Below are positions 49,540 through 59,095 of a stretch of DNA of 64,000 bases, in pieces. Below the pieces are notes generated by a model. The model was not told the origin of the DNA. It did no database searches and saw only the letters and a program-made list of their open reading frames with translations. The position numbers and the translations under genes are program-made. The DNA is from Xanthomonas sp. GTDB taxonomy: Bacteria > Pseudomonadota > Gammaproteobacteria > Xanthomonadales > Xanthomonadaceae. Location: the NCBI RefSeq assembly GCF_017163755.1, contig NZ_JAFIWC010000018.1, positions 1 through 64,000 on the forward strand. Reading direction: 5' to 3'. Each line of letters starts with the position of its first letter. The stretch's first letter is position 1.

Positions 49540-52500
49540 GTGGGCTTTTCGACGATCTTCATCCGCCGCCCGATCGCCACCACCTTGTTGATGGCCGGCG
49601 TGCTGCTGCTCGGCATCCTCGGCTACCGGCAGCTGCCGGTGTCGGCGCTGCCGGAGATCGACGCGCCCAGCCTGGTGGTGACCACCCAGTACCCCGGCGC
49701 CAACGCCTCGACGATGGCCTCGCTGGTGACCACGCCGCTGGAGCGGCAGCTGGGGCAGATCTCCGGCCTGCAGATGATGACCTCCGACTCCTCGGCGGGA
49801 CTGTCCACGATCATCCTGCAGTTCGCGATGGACCGCGACATCGACATCGCCGCGCAGGACGTGCAGGCGGCGATCCGCCAGTCCACCCTGCCCTCGTCGC
49901 TGCCCTACCAGCCGGTCTACAACCGGGTGAACCCGGCCGACGCGGCAATCCTCACCCTCAAGCTCAGCTCCGACACGCTGCCGCTGCGCGAGGTCAACAA
50001 CTACGCCGACTCGATCCTGGCCCAGCGCCTGTCGCAGGTGCCGGGCGTGGGCCTGGTGTCGATCGCCGGCAACGTGCGCCCGGCGGTGCGCATCCAGGTC
50101 AACCCGGCGCAGCTGTCGAACATGGGCCTGACCATGGAGGCGCTGCGCAGCGCGCTGACCGAGACCAACGTCAACGCGCCGAAGGGCTCGCTCAACGGCA
50201 AGACCCAGTCCTACAGCATCGGCACCAACGACCAGCTGTCCAGCGCGGCCGAATACCGCGACACCATCATCAGCTACAGCAACGGCGCGCCGGTGCGCCT
50301 GTCGGACGTGGCGCAGGTGGTGGACGGGGTGGAGAACGACCAGCTCGCCGCCTGGGCCGACGGCAAGCCGGCGGTGCTGCTGGAAGTGCGCCGCCAGCCC
50401 GGCGCCAACATCGTGCAGACGGTGGAGCAGATCCGCGCGATCCTGCCGCAGCTGCAGGCGGTGCTGCCCAGCGGCGTGCACCTGGATGTGTTCTCCGACC
50501 GCACCGAAACCATCCGCGCCTCGGTGCACGAGGTCAAGTTCACCCTGATCCTGACCATCGGCCTGGTGGTGGCGGTGATCTTCGTGTTCCTGCGCCGGTT
50601 GTGGGCCACGATCATCCCGTCGGTGGCGGTGCCGCTGTCGCTGGCCGGCACCTTCGCGGTGATGGCCTTCGCCGGCATGTCGCTGGACAACCTGTCGCTG
50701 ATGGCGCTGGTGGTGGCCACCGGCTTCGTGGTCGACGACGCGATCGTGATGATCGAGAACATCGTGCGCTACATCGAGCAGGGCAAGAGCGGGCCGGAGG
50801 CGGCGGAGATCGGCGCCAAGCAGATCGGCTTCACTGTGCTGTCGCTGACCGTGTCGCTGGTGGCGGTGTTCCTGCCGCTGCTGCTGATGCCGGGCGTCAC
50901 CGGACGCCTGTTCCACGAGTTCGCCTGGGTGCTGTCGATCGCGGTGGTGATCTCGATGCTGGTGTCGCTGACGCTGACGCCGATGATGTGCGCCTACCTG
51001 CTCAAGCCCGACGCGCTGCCCGAGGGCGAGGACGCGCACGAGCGCGCGGCCGCGGCCGGCAAGACCACGCTGTGGACCCGCACCGTTTCGCTGTACGAGC
51101 GCACCCTGGACTGGGTGCTCGGCCACCAGCGGCTGACCCTGCTGGTCGCGCTGGCGACGATGGTGCTGACCGTGGTGCTGTACGTGGTGATCCCCAAGGG
51201 CCTGCTGCCCGAGCAGGACACCGGGCTGATCACCGGCGTGGTCCAGGCCGACCAGAACGTGGCGTTCCCGCAGATGCAGCAGCGCACCGAGGCGGTGGCG
51301 CAGGCGCTGCGCGAGGATCCGGCGGTGACCGGCGTGGCCGCGTTCATCGGCGCCGGCTCGATGAACCCGACCCTCAACCAGGGCCAGCTGAGCATCGTGC
51401 TGAAGACCCGCGGCGATCGCGACGGCCTGGACGAGGTGCTGCCGCGCCTGCAGAAGGCGGTGGCCGGCATTCCCGGCGTGGCGCTGTACCTCAAGCCGGT
51501 GCAGGACGTGACCCTGGACACGCGCGTGGCCGCCACCGAATACCAGTACTCGCTGTCGGACGTGGACAGCGCCGAGCTGGCGACCCAGGCCGCGCGCCTG
51601 ACCGAGGCGCTGCGCCAGCGTCCGGAGCTGGCCGACGTGGACAACAACCTGGCCAACCAGGGCCGCGCGCTCGAATTGACCGTGGACCGCGACAAGGCCA
51701 GCGCGCTCGGCGTGCCGATGCAGACCATCGACGACACGCTGTACGACGCCTTCGGCCAGCGCCAGATCTCCACCATCTTCACCCAGCTCAACCAGTACCG
51801 CGTGGTGCTGGAAGTGGCGCCGCAGTTCCGCACCAGCACCGCCTTGCTGCACCAGCTGGCGGTGGCCAGCAACGGCAGCGGCGCGCTGACCGCCAGCAAC
51901 GCCACCACGTTCGGCCAGACCACCTCGAGCAACTCGTCCACCGCCACCGGCATCGGCAACCAGAACACCGGCATCGCCGTCGGCAGCGGCGGCACGATCC
52001 CGTTGTCGGCGCTGGCCGAGGCGAAGATCTCGACCACGCCGCTGGTGGTCAGCCACCAGCAGCAGCTGCCGGCGGTGACGGTGTCGTTCAACCTGGCGCC
52101 GGGCTATTCGCTGTCGCAGGCGGTGGCGGCGATCGAGGAAACCAGCGAGCAGCTGCAGCTGCCGCCGCAGCTGCATGCCGAGTTCATCGGCAAGGCGGCC
52201 GAGTTCACCGGCAGCCAGACCGACGTGGTGTGGCTGCTGCTGGCCTCGGTGGTGCTGATCTACATCGTGCTCGGCGTGCTCTACGAGAGCTACATCCATC
52301 CGCTGACGATCATCTCCACGCTGCCGCCGGCCGGCGTCGGCGCGCTGCTGGCGCTGATGCTGTGCGGGCTGAGCCTGTCGGTGGACGGCATCGTCGGCAT
52401 CGTGCTGCTGATCGGCATCGTCAAGAAGAACGCGATCATGATGATCGACTTCGCCATCGACGCGCGCCGCGAAGGCGCCAACGCGCACGATGCGATCCGC

Positions 52501-52764
52501 CGCGCCTGCCTGCTGCGCTTCCGCCCGATCATGATGACCACCGCCGCGGCGATGCTCGGCGCGCTGCCGCTGGCGCTGGGCGACGGCATCGGCTCTGAAC
52601 TGCGCCGGCCGCTGGGCATCGCCATCGTCGGCGGCCTGCTGCTGTCGCAGCTGGTCACGCTGTACACCACGCCGGTGATCTACCTGTACATGGAGCGCTT
52701 CTCCGAGCGGCTGCGCGAGCGGCGGGCGGCGCGGCATGCGACGGCGGCGGAGGGGCGGGCATGA
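49540..52764 (+). CDS. mdtB: RND efflux permease subunit 1 (MdtB-like)
   Basis: This 1074-residue inner-membrane pump has the 12-helix RND layout with two large periplasmic loops (about 35-330 and 560-860). The proton-relay aspartates are in GFVVDDAIVMIENIV (TM4). Family markers include FIRRPIATTLLMAGVLLLG at the start and QYPGANASTMASLVTTPLE. The GTG at 49540 is the chosen start, with an AAGG site nearby. It is 105 bases after the adaptor and 148 before the second pump. Two-pump operons such as MdtBC form heteromultimers; the same is inferred here. Its periplasmic loop contains a Ser/Thr/Asn-rich patch around residues 790-815. Confidence 0.92.
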   Translation: MGFSTIFIRRPIATTLLMAGVLLLGILGYRQLPVSALPEIDAPSLVVTTQYPGANASTMASLVTTPLERQLGQISGLQMMTSDSSAGLSTIILQFAMDRDIDIAAQDVQAAIRQSTLPSSLPYQPVYNRVNPADAAILTLKLSSDTLPLREVNNYADSILAQRLSQVPGVGLVSIAGNVRPAVRIQVNPAQLSNMGLTMEALRSALTETNVNAPKGSLNGKTQSYSIGTNDQLSSAAEYRDTIISYSNGAPVRLSDVAQVVDGVENDQLAAWADGKPAVLLEVRRQPGANIVQTVEQIRAILPQLQAVLPSGVHLDVFSDRTETIRASVHEVKFTLILTIGLVVAVIFVFLRRLWATIIPSVAVPLSLAGTFAVMAFAGMSLDNLSLMALVVATGFVVDDAIVMIENIVRYIEQGKSGPEAAEIGAKQIGFTVLSLTVSLVAVFLPLLLMPGVTGRLFHEFAWVLSIAVVISMLVSLTLTPMMCAYLLKPDALPEGEDAHERAAAAGKTTLWTRTVSLYERTLDWVLGHQRLTLLVALATMVLTVVLYVVIPKGLLPEQDTGLITGVVQADQNVAFPQMQQRTEAVAQALREDPAVTGVAAFIGAGSMNPTLNQGQLSIVLKTRGDRDGLDEVLPRLQKAVAGIPGVALYLKPVQDVTLDTRVAATEYQYSLSDVDSAELATQAARLTEALRQRPELADVDNNLANQGRALELTVDRDKASALGVPMQTIDDTLYDAFGQRQISTIFTQLNQYRVVLEVAPQFRTSTALLHQLAVASNGSGALTASNATTFGQTTSSNSSTATGIGNQNTGIAVGSGGTIPLSALAEAKISTTPLVVSHQQQLPAVTVSFNLAPGYSLSQAVAAIEETSEQLQLPPQLHAEFIGKAAEFTGSQTDVVWLLLASVVLIYIVLGVLYESYIHPLTIISTLPPAGVGALLALMLCGLSLSVDGIVGIVLLIGIVKKNAIMMIDFAIDARREGANAHDAIRRACLLRFRPIMMTTAAAMLGALPLALGDGIGSELRRPLGIAIVGGLLLSQLVTLYTTPVIYLYMERFSERLRERRAARHATAAEGRA

Positions 52765-52765
52765 A

Positions 52766-52911
52766 GTGCCGGGACTCGGGACTCGGGACTCGGGACTCGA
52801 AAAGCGCCGCCCACGTGCGGCATTTGCCAGAACGTGACGCCGGGATTTCCCTGGGAGCACGAATCGCCATTGCTTCGCGAGTCCCGAGTCCCGAGTCCCG
52901 AGTCCCGGCAC
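52766..52911. repeat. 34-bp perfect inverted repeat between the two RND pump genes
   Basis: The left arm at 52766-52799 is GTGCC plus four copies of GGGACTC plus G, and the right arm at 52878-52911 is its exact reverse complement. They are separated by 78 bases, and the right arm stops one base before the ATG of the second pump gene at 52913. The arms would fold into a very stable stem. The right arm occupies the place of a ribosome-binding site; no Shine-Dalgarno sequence lies between it and the ATG. Because transcription continues into the next gene and no T-tract follows, it does not look like a terminator. Confidence 0.85.
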
Positions 52912-52912
52912 A

Positions 52913-55900
52913 ATGAACATCTCCGGCCCCTTCATCCGCCGCCCGATCGGCACCACGCTGCTGGCGATCGGCCTGTTCGTGGTCGGCATGATCTGCTACC
53001 TGCGCCTGGGCGTGGCGGCGCTGCCGAACATCTCGATCCCGGTGATCTTCGTGCAGGCCAGCCAGGCCGGCGCCGATGCCACGACCATGGCCGCCACGGT
53101 CACCGCCCCGCTGGAACGGCACCTGGGCCAGCTGCCCGGCATCGACAACATGCGCTCCTCCAGCTCGGAAGGCAGCAGCATGGTGTTCATGATCTTCCAG
53201 AGCGACCGCGACATCGATTCGGCCGCGCAGGACGTGCAGACCGCGATCAATTCCGCGCAGGCCGACCTGCCGTCTGGCCTGGGCACGCCGCGCTACCAGA
53301 AGGCCAACCCCAACGACGATCCGGTCATCGCCATCGCGCTGACCTCCGATACGCAGTCGGCCGACGACCTGTACAACGTCGCCGATTCGCTGCTGGCCCA
53401 ACGCATCCGCCAGATCAGCGGCGTGGCCTCGGTCGACATCGCCGGCGCGTCCACCCCGGCGGTGCGCGTGGACGTGAACCTGCGCGCGCTCAACGCGATG
53501 GGACTGACCCCGGACGACCTGCGCAATGCGGTGCGCGCGGCCAACGTGACCTCGCCCACCGGCTTCCTCAGCGACGGCGACACCACGGTGGCGATCGTCG
53601 CCAACGACGCGGTGGCCAAGGCCGCCGACTTCGGCCAGCTGGTGATCTCGGTGCAGGACGGGCGCACGGTGCGCCTGCGCGACGTGGCCAACGTCTACGA
53701 CGGCCAGCAGGACGCCTACCAGGCGGCGTGGTTCGGCGGCAAGCCGGCGGTGGTGATGTACGTGTTCACCCGCGCCGGCGCCAACATCGTGGAGACGGTG
53801 GACCGGGTCAAGGCGCAGATCCCGATGCTGCGCGGCTACCTGCAGCCGGGCACGCGGATGACCGCGTACTTCGACCGCACCCCGACCATCCGCGCCTCGC
53901 TCAACGAGGTGCAGGTGACGCTGCTGATCAGCCTGGCGATGGTGGTGCTGACGATGGCGCTGTTCCTGCGCCGGCTGGCGCCGACGCTGATCGCCGCGGC
54001 CACCGTGCCGCTGTCGCTGGCCGGCGCGGCGCTGGCCATGTACGTGATGGGCTTCACCCTCAACAACCTGAGCCTGCTGGCGCTGGTGATCGCGATCGGC
54101 TTCGTCGTCGACGACGCGATCGTGGTGATCGAGAACATCATGCGCCACCTGGACGAAGGCATGTCGCGGCTGGATGCGGCGCTGGCCGGCGCGCGCGAGA
54201 TCGGCTTCACCATCGTCTCGATCACCGCCTCGCTGGTGGCGGTGTTCATCCCGATCCTGTTCGCCAGCGGCATGATCGGCGCGTTCTTCCGCGAGTTCAC
54301 CGTGACCCTGGTCGCGGCGATCTGCGTGTCGGCGGTGGTCTCGCTGACCCTGACCCCGGCGCTGTGCAGCCGCTTCCTGTCCGCGCACCGCGAGCCGGAC
54401 CGGCCCTCGTGGCTCGGCCGCAAGCTCGACGCGATGCACGCCGGCATGCTGCGCGCCTACACCTACGCGCTGGATTTCTCGCTGCGCCACGCGCTGCTGC
54501 TGGCGCTGACCCCGCTGCTGTTGATCGTCGCCACGGTGATGCTCGCCGGCGCGGTGAAGAAGGGCTCGTTCCCGGCGCAGGACACCGGCCTGATCTGGGG
54601 CCGCGCCAGCTCCAGCGCCACGGTGTCCTTCGCCGACATGGTCAACCGCCAGCGCCGCATCACCGACATGCTGATGGCCGACCCGGCGGTGAAGATCGTC
54701 GGCGTGCGCCTGGGCAGCAGCCGCCAGGGCTCCAGCGCCAGTTTCAACATCGAGCTGAAGAGCCGCGACGAGGGCCGCCGCGAGACCACCGCGCAGGTGC
54801 TGGCGCGGCTGAGCGCCAAGGCCGACCGCTACCCGGACCTGCAGCTGCGCCTGCGCGCGATCCAGGACCTGCCCAGCGACGGCGGCGGCGGCACCAGCCA
54901 GGGCGCGCAGTACCGGGTGTCGCTGCAGGGCAACGACGCCGCGCAGCTGCAGGAATGGCTGCCGAAGGTGCAGGCGGCGCTGAAGCAGAACCCGAAGCTG
55001 CGCGACGTCGGCACCGACGTGGACACCTCCGGACTGCGCCAGAACATCGTCATCGACCGCGCCAAGGCCTCGCGCCTGGGCATCTCGATCGGCGCGATCG
55101 ACGGCGCGCTGTACGGCGCGTTCGGCCAGCGCCAGATCTCCACGATCTACGCCGACCTCAACCAGTACAGCGTGGTGGTCAACGCGTTGCCGGAACAGAC
55201 CGCCACCCCGGCGGCGCTGGACCGCATCTACGTGCCCACCCGCAACGGCACGATGGTGCCGATCACCGCGGTCGCGCGCCAGGTCCCCGGGCTGGCGCCG
55301 CCGCAGATCCAGCACCAGAACCAGTACACGACGATGGACCTGAGCTACAACCTGGCCCCCGGCGTGAGCACCGGCGAAGGCGATGCGATCATCGCCGCGA
55401 CCATCGCCGGCCTGCGCATGCCCGGCGACATCCGCATCTCCGACGGCGGCGGCTTCAACGTGCAGTTGCAGCCGAACTCGATGCTGATCCTGGTGATCGC
55501 CGCGATCGTGGTGGTCTACATCGTGCTGGGCATGCTCTACGAGAGCCTGGTGCATCCGGTGACCATCCTGTCCACGCTGCCGGCCGCCGGCATGGGCGCG
55601 CTGCTGGCGCTGTGGGCGACCGGCACCGAGCTGTCGGTGATCTCGATGATCGCGCTGGTGCTGCTGATCGGCATCGTCAAGAAGAACGCGATCATGATGA
55701 TCGACTTCGCCCTGGTCGCCGAGCGCGAGCACGGCAAGTCGCCGCTGGAGGCGGTGCGCGAGGCCTGCGTGGTGCGCTTCCGCCCGATCATGATGACCAC
55801 GATGGTGGCGATCCTGGCCGCGGTGCCGCTGGCGGTGGGCCTGGGCGAAGGCTCGGAACTGCGCCGCCCGCTGGGCATCGCGATGATCGGCGGGCTGCTG

Positions 55901-56020
55901 ATCTCGCAGAGCCTGACCCTGCTCAGCACGCCGGCGCTGTACGTGATCTTCTCGTGCCTGCGCGAACGCCAGCGCAGCTGGCGCGAGCGGCGGCTGGCGC
56001 TGGCGCGCGCGGCCGGGTAG
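52913..56020 (+). CDS. mdtC: RND efflux permease subunit 2 (MdtC-like)
   Basis: The 1035-residue pump has the RND layout, with proton-relay aspartates in GFVVDDAIVVIENIM. The start MNISGPFIRRPIGTTLLAIG is typical of the MdtC side of the family, and the sequence clearly differs from the upstream pump (for example LGVAALPNISIPVIFVQASQ at the first loop), so they are heterologous subunits rather than recent copies. No obvious ribosome site precedes the ATG at 52913, because a 34-bp inverted-repeat arm reaches it. It ends the adaptor-pump-pump operon. Substrates cannot be inferred; related systems export novobiocin, bile salts and flavonoids. Confidence 0.92.
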   Translation: MNISGPFIRRPIGTTLLAIGLFVVGMICYLRLGVAALPNISIPVIFVQASQAGADATTMAATVTAPLERHLGQLPGIDNMRSSSSEGSSMVFMIFQSDRDIDSAAQDVQTAINSAQADLPSGLGTPRYQKANPNDDPVIAIALTSDTQSADDLYNVADSLLAQRIRQISGVASVDIAGASTPAVRVDVNLRALNAMGLTPDDLRNAVRAANVTSPTGFLSDGDTTVAIVANDAVAKAADFGQLVISVQDGRTVRLRDVANVYDGQQDAYQAAWFGGKPAVVMYVFTRAGANIVETVDRVKAQIPMLRGYLQPGTRMTAYFDRTPTIRASLNEVQVTLLISLAMVVLTMALFLRRLAPTLIAAATVPLSLAGAALAMYVMGFTLNNLSLLALVIAIGFVVDDAIVVIENIMRHLDEGMSRLDAALAGAREIGFTIVSITASLVAVFIPILFASGMIGAFFREFTVTLVAAICVSAVVSLTLTPALCSRFLSAHREPDRPSWLGRKLDAMHAGMLRAYTYALDFSLRHALLLALTPLLLIVATVMLAGAVKKGSFPAQDTGLIWGRASSSATVSFADMVNRQRRITDMLMADPAVKIVGVRLGSSRQGSSASFNIELKSRDEGRRETTAQVLARLSAKADRYPDLQLRLRAIQDLPSDGGGGTSQGAQYRVSLQGNDAAQLQEWLPKVQAALKQNPKLRDVGTDVDTSGLRQNIVIDRAKASRLGISIGAIDGALYGAFGQRQISTIYADLNQYSVVVNALPEQTATPAALDRIYVPTRNGTMVPITAVARQVPGLAPPQIQHQNQYTTMDLSYNLAPGVSTGEGDAIIAATIAGLRMPGDIRISDGGGFNVQLQPNSMLILVIAAIVVVYIVLGMLYESLVHPVTILSTLPAAGMGALLALWATGTELSVISMIALVLLIGIVKKNAIMMIDFALVAEREHGKSPLEAVREACVVRFRPIMMTTMVAILAAVPLAVGLGEGSELRRPLGIAMIGGLLISQSLTLLSTPALYVIFSCLRERQRSWRERRLALARAAG

Positions 56021-56348
56021 TCCGGGATCGGGATTCGCGGTACCGGTCCGCTTGGATCCGGATCCAGCAACCGGCGATGGCCGGCCGGCGCCCGGCGGAC
56101 CCGCTGCCGCACGGGCAGGACGCTGGCGCGCTGATCGGCCCCCGCGGCCAACGGCTTGCGCCGGCCGATCGCGCACAGCCACCAGGCATCGCCCACGCCA
56201 AGCGCAGACCGCGCTGCGCGACGCCGGGCGCCATCCGGCAAAAAAATTCTGCCGCGCATGTCGATCCCGGCCGCGCCCGCTCGTCGTTCCCGGTGAGAGC
56301 GCCCCGCCGCCTGCCGGCGAGGGGCGCGTGACCCGACAGGAGAGCGAC
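56021..56348. other. 328-base spacer before the YCII/ECF42 gene set
   Basis: No coding sequence is visible between the RND operon and the YCII gene. The first 30 bases again carry GGGATCGGGATTC-like repeat units similar to the other repeat spacers. A run of six A (about 56241-56246) lies about 100 bases before the YCII gene and may be part of its promoter. No clear terminator hairpin was found for the RND operon. Confidence 0.35.
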
Positions 56349-56774
56349 ATGCGCTGCATGGTATTGATGAAAGCCACCCCCGAGTCCGAAGCCGGCGTGA
56401 TGCCGAGCACGCGCCTGCTGCAGGCGATGGGCGCGTTCAACGAGCAACTGGTCGATGCCGGCGTGCTGCTGGCCGGCGAGGGCCTGCATCCCAGCGCGCG
56501 CGGCCTGCGCGTGCGCTACGACGCGCACGGGCATACGGTGAGCGCCGGGCCGTTCGCCGCCACCGGCGAACTGGTGGCCGGCTTCTGGCTGCTGCAGGTG
56601 CGCTCGCTCGACGAAGCGCTGGCCTGGGCCGAGCGCATTCCCAATCCCGACCGCGCGCAGTTCGAGGTCGAGATCCGCCAGGTGTTCGAGATGGAGGATT
56701 TCGGCCAGGCGATGACCCCGGAGCTGCGCGAGCAGGAAAACCAGTTGCGCGCGCGGCTGGACCAGCCGGCCTAG
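56349..56774 (+). CDS. YCII/DGPF-family protein (ECF42 partner)
   Basis: The 141-residue protein is of the YCII (DGPF) family: it starts MRCMVLMKATPESEAGVMPS, has the family sequence LLAGEGLHPSARGLRVRY (about 41-58), and the GPFAATGELVAGFWL segment with the DGPF-like core. It has no signal peptide. Proteins of this family are regularly encoded beside ECF42 sigma factors, as here, and are thought to be connected to them, though the mechanism is not known. The start is the ATG at 56349, with AGGAGA just upstream. It opens a four-gene set with two VOC proteins and the sigma factor. Confidence 0.9.
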   Translation: MRCMVLMKATPESEAGVMPSTRLLQAMGAFNEQLVDAGVLLAGEGLHPSARGLRVRYDAHGHTVSAGPFAATGELVAGFWLLQVRSLDEALAWAERIPNPDRAQFEVEIRQVFEMEDFGQAMTPELREQENQLRARLDQPA

Positions 56775-56852
56775 GCGCGCCGTTCACCGCTGCACAGGCC
56801 TCGGCACGCGCGCCGGCCTGTCGCCACAGATCCCTCGACCGGAGACCCCAGG

Positions 56853-57269
56853 ATGAAGCTCAACCCGTATCTCAATTTCAACGGCAACTGCCGCGAAGCG
56901 TTCGAACGCTACCAGCAGATCCTCGGCGGCCAGCTGCAGGTGATGACCCACGGCCAGGCGCCGGCCTGCGAACAGATCCCCGCCGACTGGCACGACCGGG
57001 TCATGCACGCGGCGCTGTGCGTCGACGATCAGGTGTTGATGGGTTCGGACATGCCGCCCGAACCTGGCGCCGGCGCAGCCGCGCACGGCATGGCGGTGAC
57101 GCTGAACTTCGATGGCGCCGCCGAGGCCGACACCGCGTTCGCCGCGCTGGCCGACGGCGGCCAGGTGCGCATGCCGATCGGCGAGACCTTCTGGGCCGAA
57201 CGCTTCGGCATGGTCGTGGACCGCTTCGGCACGCCGTGGCTGGTCAACGGCGCGCTTCGCAACTGCTGA
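56853..57269 (+). CDS. VOC-family protein, PhnB-like
   Basis: The 138-residue protein is a glyoxalase-fold (VOC) protein of the PhnB type: MKLNPYLNFNGNCREAFERY at the start, then the middle segment HAALCVDDQVLMGSDMPPE and the late segment FWAERFGMVVDRFGTPWLVN. This group is often labelled glyoxalase or 3-demethylubiquinone methyltransferase; neither activity is implied by sequence. It may bind a metal-dependent small-molecule substrate. The start is the ATG at 56853. It lies 78 bases after the YCII gene and 33 before the next VOC gene, so the three are probably co-transcribed. Confidence 0.88.
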   Translation: MKLNPYLNFNGNCREAFERYQQILGGQLQVMTHGQAPACEQIPADWHDRVMHAALCVDDQVLMGSDMPPEPGAGAAAHGMAVTLNFDGAAEADTAFAALADGGQVRMPIGETFWAERFGMVVDRFGTPWLVNGALRNC

Positions 57270-57302
57270 TTCCCCCCACCACGCCAACAAAGGAAACCTT
57301 CC

Positions 57303-57701
57303 ATGGCCAAGCAAATCTTCGTCAACCTGCCGGTCGAGTCGCTGCCGCGCTCGGTGGAGTTCTTCACCGCGCTGGGCTTCACCTTCAACCCCACTTACAC
57401 CGACGAGAACGCCACCTGCATGATCCTCGGCGAGAACCTGTTCGCGATGCTGCTGGTGAAGCCGTTCTTCAAGACCTTCATCCCCGGCGAGATCTGCGAC
57501 GCCTTCGCCTGCACCGAGTCGATCACCGCGCTGGCGCTGGACAGCCGCGAGGAAGTGGACACGTTGGTCGCCGCGGCGCGCGCCGCCGGCGCGCAGATCA
57601 TCGCCGAGCCCAAGGACTACGGTTTCATGTACCAGCACGGCTTCCGCGACCTCGACGGCCACCTGTGGGAACTGTTCCACGGCGACGGCGATCCGTCCTG
57701 A
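57303..57701 (+). CDS. VOC-family protein, glyoxalase-like
   Basis: The 132-residue protein starts MAKQIFVNLPVESLPRSVEF and has the glyoxalase-fold repeats, with LVKPFFKTFIPGEI in the middle and HGFRDLDGHLWELFHGDGDP at the end, a pattern of lactoylglutathione-lyase-like proteins. The last glutamate (LWELF) is at the position of a metal ligand. Substrate unknown. Start ATG at 57303. It lies 33 bases after the PhnB-like gene and is followed closely by the sigma factor, whose upstream in-frame ATG overlaps the spacer. Confidence 0.88.
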   Translation: MAKQIFVNLPVESLPRSVEFFTALGFTFNPTYTDENATCMILGENLFAMLLVKPFFKTFIPGEICDAFACTESITALALDSREEVDTLVAAARAAGAQIIAEPKDYGFMYQHGFRDLDGHLWELFHGDGDPS

Positions 57702-57808
57702 GCATGGCCGGCCATGTCGCGCAGCGCCTGCCCGCCGATCCGGTCGCCGCGGCCCATTGCCGCGGCGCCGCTTGCGTCCGCGCGCCGGCGATGCTGTCAT
57801 CCACGCCG

Positions 57809-59095
57809 ATGGCCACCGACCCGCACCGCACCATCGACGCCGTCTGGCGTATCGAATCGGCCCGGATCATCGCCGGGCTGGCGCGCATGCTGCGCGATCT
57901 GGACCTGGCCGAGGAGCTGGCGCAGGACGCGCTGGTCGCCGCGCTGGAGCACTGGCCGCGCGACGGCATCCCCGACAACCCCGGCGCCTGGCTGATGACC
58001 ACCGCCAAGCGCCGCGCGATCGACCGGCTGCGCCAGCGGCAGCTGCACCAGCGCAAGCAGGCGCAGCTGGAGCACGAGCTGGACTGGCAGCAGGACAGCG
58101 TGGCGCCGATGGACGAGGGCCTGGACGACGACATCGGCGACGACCTGCTGCGGCTGATGTTCGTCGCCTGCCACCCCGTGCTCGGCACCGAGGCGCGGAT
58201 CGCGCTGACCTTGCGCCTGCTCGGCGGGCTCAGCACCGACGAGATCGCGCGCGCCTTCCTGGTGCCCGAGCCGACCATCGCCCAGCGCATCGTGCGCGCC
58301 AAGCGCACCCTGGCCGACCGCCAGGCGGTGTTCGAGGTGCCGCTCGGCGCCGAGCGCGGCGAGCGCCTGGAGTCGGTGCTGGAGGTGATCTACCTGGTCT
58401 TCAACGAAGGCTACGCGGCCACCGCCGGCGACGACTGGATGCGCCCGGCGCTGTGCGAGGAAGCCCTGCGCCTGGGCCGCGTGCTGGCGGGGCTGGAGCC
58501 GCGCGTGGCCGAAGTGCACGGGTTGCTGGCGTTGATGGAGCTGCAGGCCTCGCGCACCCGCGCGCGCACCACCGCGCAGGGCGAACCGGTGCTGCTGCTG
58601 GAGCAGGACCGGCACCGCTGGGACCGGCTGCTGATCGGCCGCGGCCTGGACAGCCTGGGACGCGCCTGGAAACTCGGCGGCAGCGGCGGCCTGTACACGC
58701 TGCAGGCGGCGATCGCCGCCTGCCACGCGCGCGCGCAGCGCGCCGAGGACACCGACTGGTCGCGCATCGCCGCGCTGTATGCGCAGCTGGCGCGGCTGGC
58801 GCCGTCGCCGGTGATCGAACTCAACCGCGCGGTGGCGGTGGCGATGGCCGACGGCGCCCAGGCCGGGCTGACGCTGGTCGACGCCTTGCGCGAGGCGCCG
58901 GCATTGCAGCGCTACCACCTGCTGCCGTGCGTGCGCGGCGACCTGCTGGAGAAGCTGGGCCGCCGCGACGAGGCGCGGCAGGAGTTCGAACGCGCCGCGG
59001 CGCTGGTGCGCAACGTGCGCGAGCGCGCGCTGCTGCAGGCGCGCGCCGCGGCCTGCGCCGAGCCTGCGACCGGTACGGCCGCAGCGTCCGAATGA
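57809..59095 (+). CDS. RNA polymerase sigma factor of the ECF42 group
   Basis: The 428-residue protein has sigma regions 2 and 4 in the first 180 residues (AVWRIESARIIAGLARMLRD, DNPGAWLMTTAKRRAIDRLR and LGGLSTDEIARAFLVPEPTI) and then a long C-terminal extension of about 240 residues with TPR-like helical repeats, the hallmark of the ECF42 group. ECF42 factors are known to sit beside YCII/DGPF genes and lack a classical anti-sigma factor; the extension is thought to regulate them. The start is uncertain: 57809 fits the family N-terminus; 57791 and 57704 are in-frame alternatives. It is last in the YCII-VOC-VOC-sigma set. Confidence 0.9.
   Translation: MATDPHRTIDAVWRIESARIIAGLARMLRDLDLAEELAQDALVAALEHWPRDGIPDNPGAWLMTTAKRRAIDRLRQRQLHQRKQAQLEHELDWQQDSVAPMDEGLDDDIGDDLLRLMFVACHPVLGTEARIALTLRLLGGLSTDEIARAFLVPEPTIAQRIVRAKRTLADRQAVFEVPLGAERGERLESVLEVIYLVFNEGYAATAGDDWMRPALCEEALRLGRVLAGLEPRVAEVHGLLALMELQASRTRARTTAQGEPVLLLEQDRHRWDRLLIGRGLDSLGRAWKLGGSGGLYTLQAAIAACHARAQRAEDTDWSRIAALYAQLARLAPSPVIELNRAVAVAMADGAQAGLTLVDALREAPALQRYHLLPCVRGDLLEKLGRRDEARQEFERAAALVRNVRERALLQARAAACAEPATGTAAASE

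Noticed and set aside
52766..52911. The GGGACTC repeats as a CRISPR array or as a terminator
   Set aside because: The units are seven bases with no spacers, and no cas genes are present. A terminator is unlikely because the second pump gene starts immediately after and no T-tract follows.
48010..52989. A 1659-codon open frame on the minus strand opposite the RND operon
   Set aside because: The product is His/Arg/Gln-rich without domains and covers two well-supported genes on the other strand, so it is an artefact of base composition.
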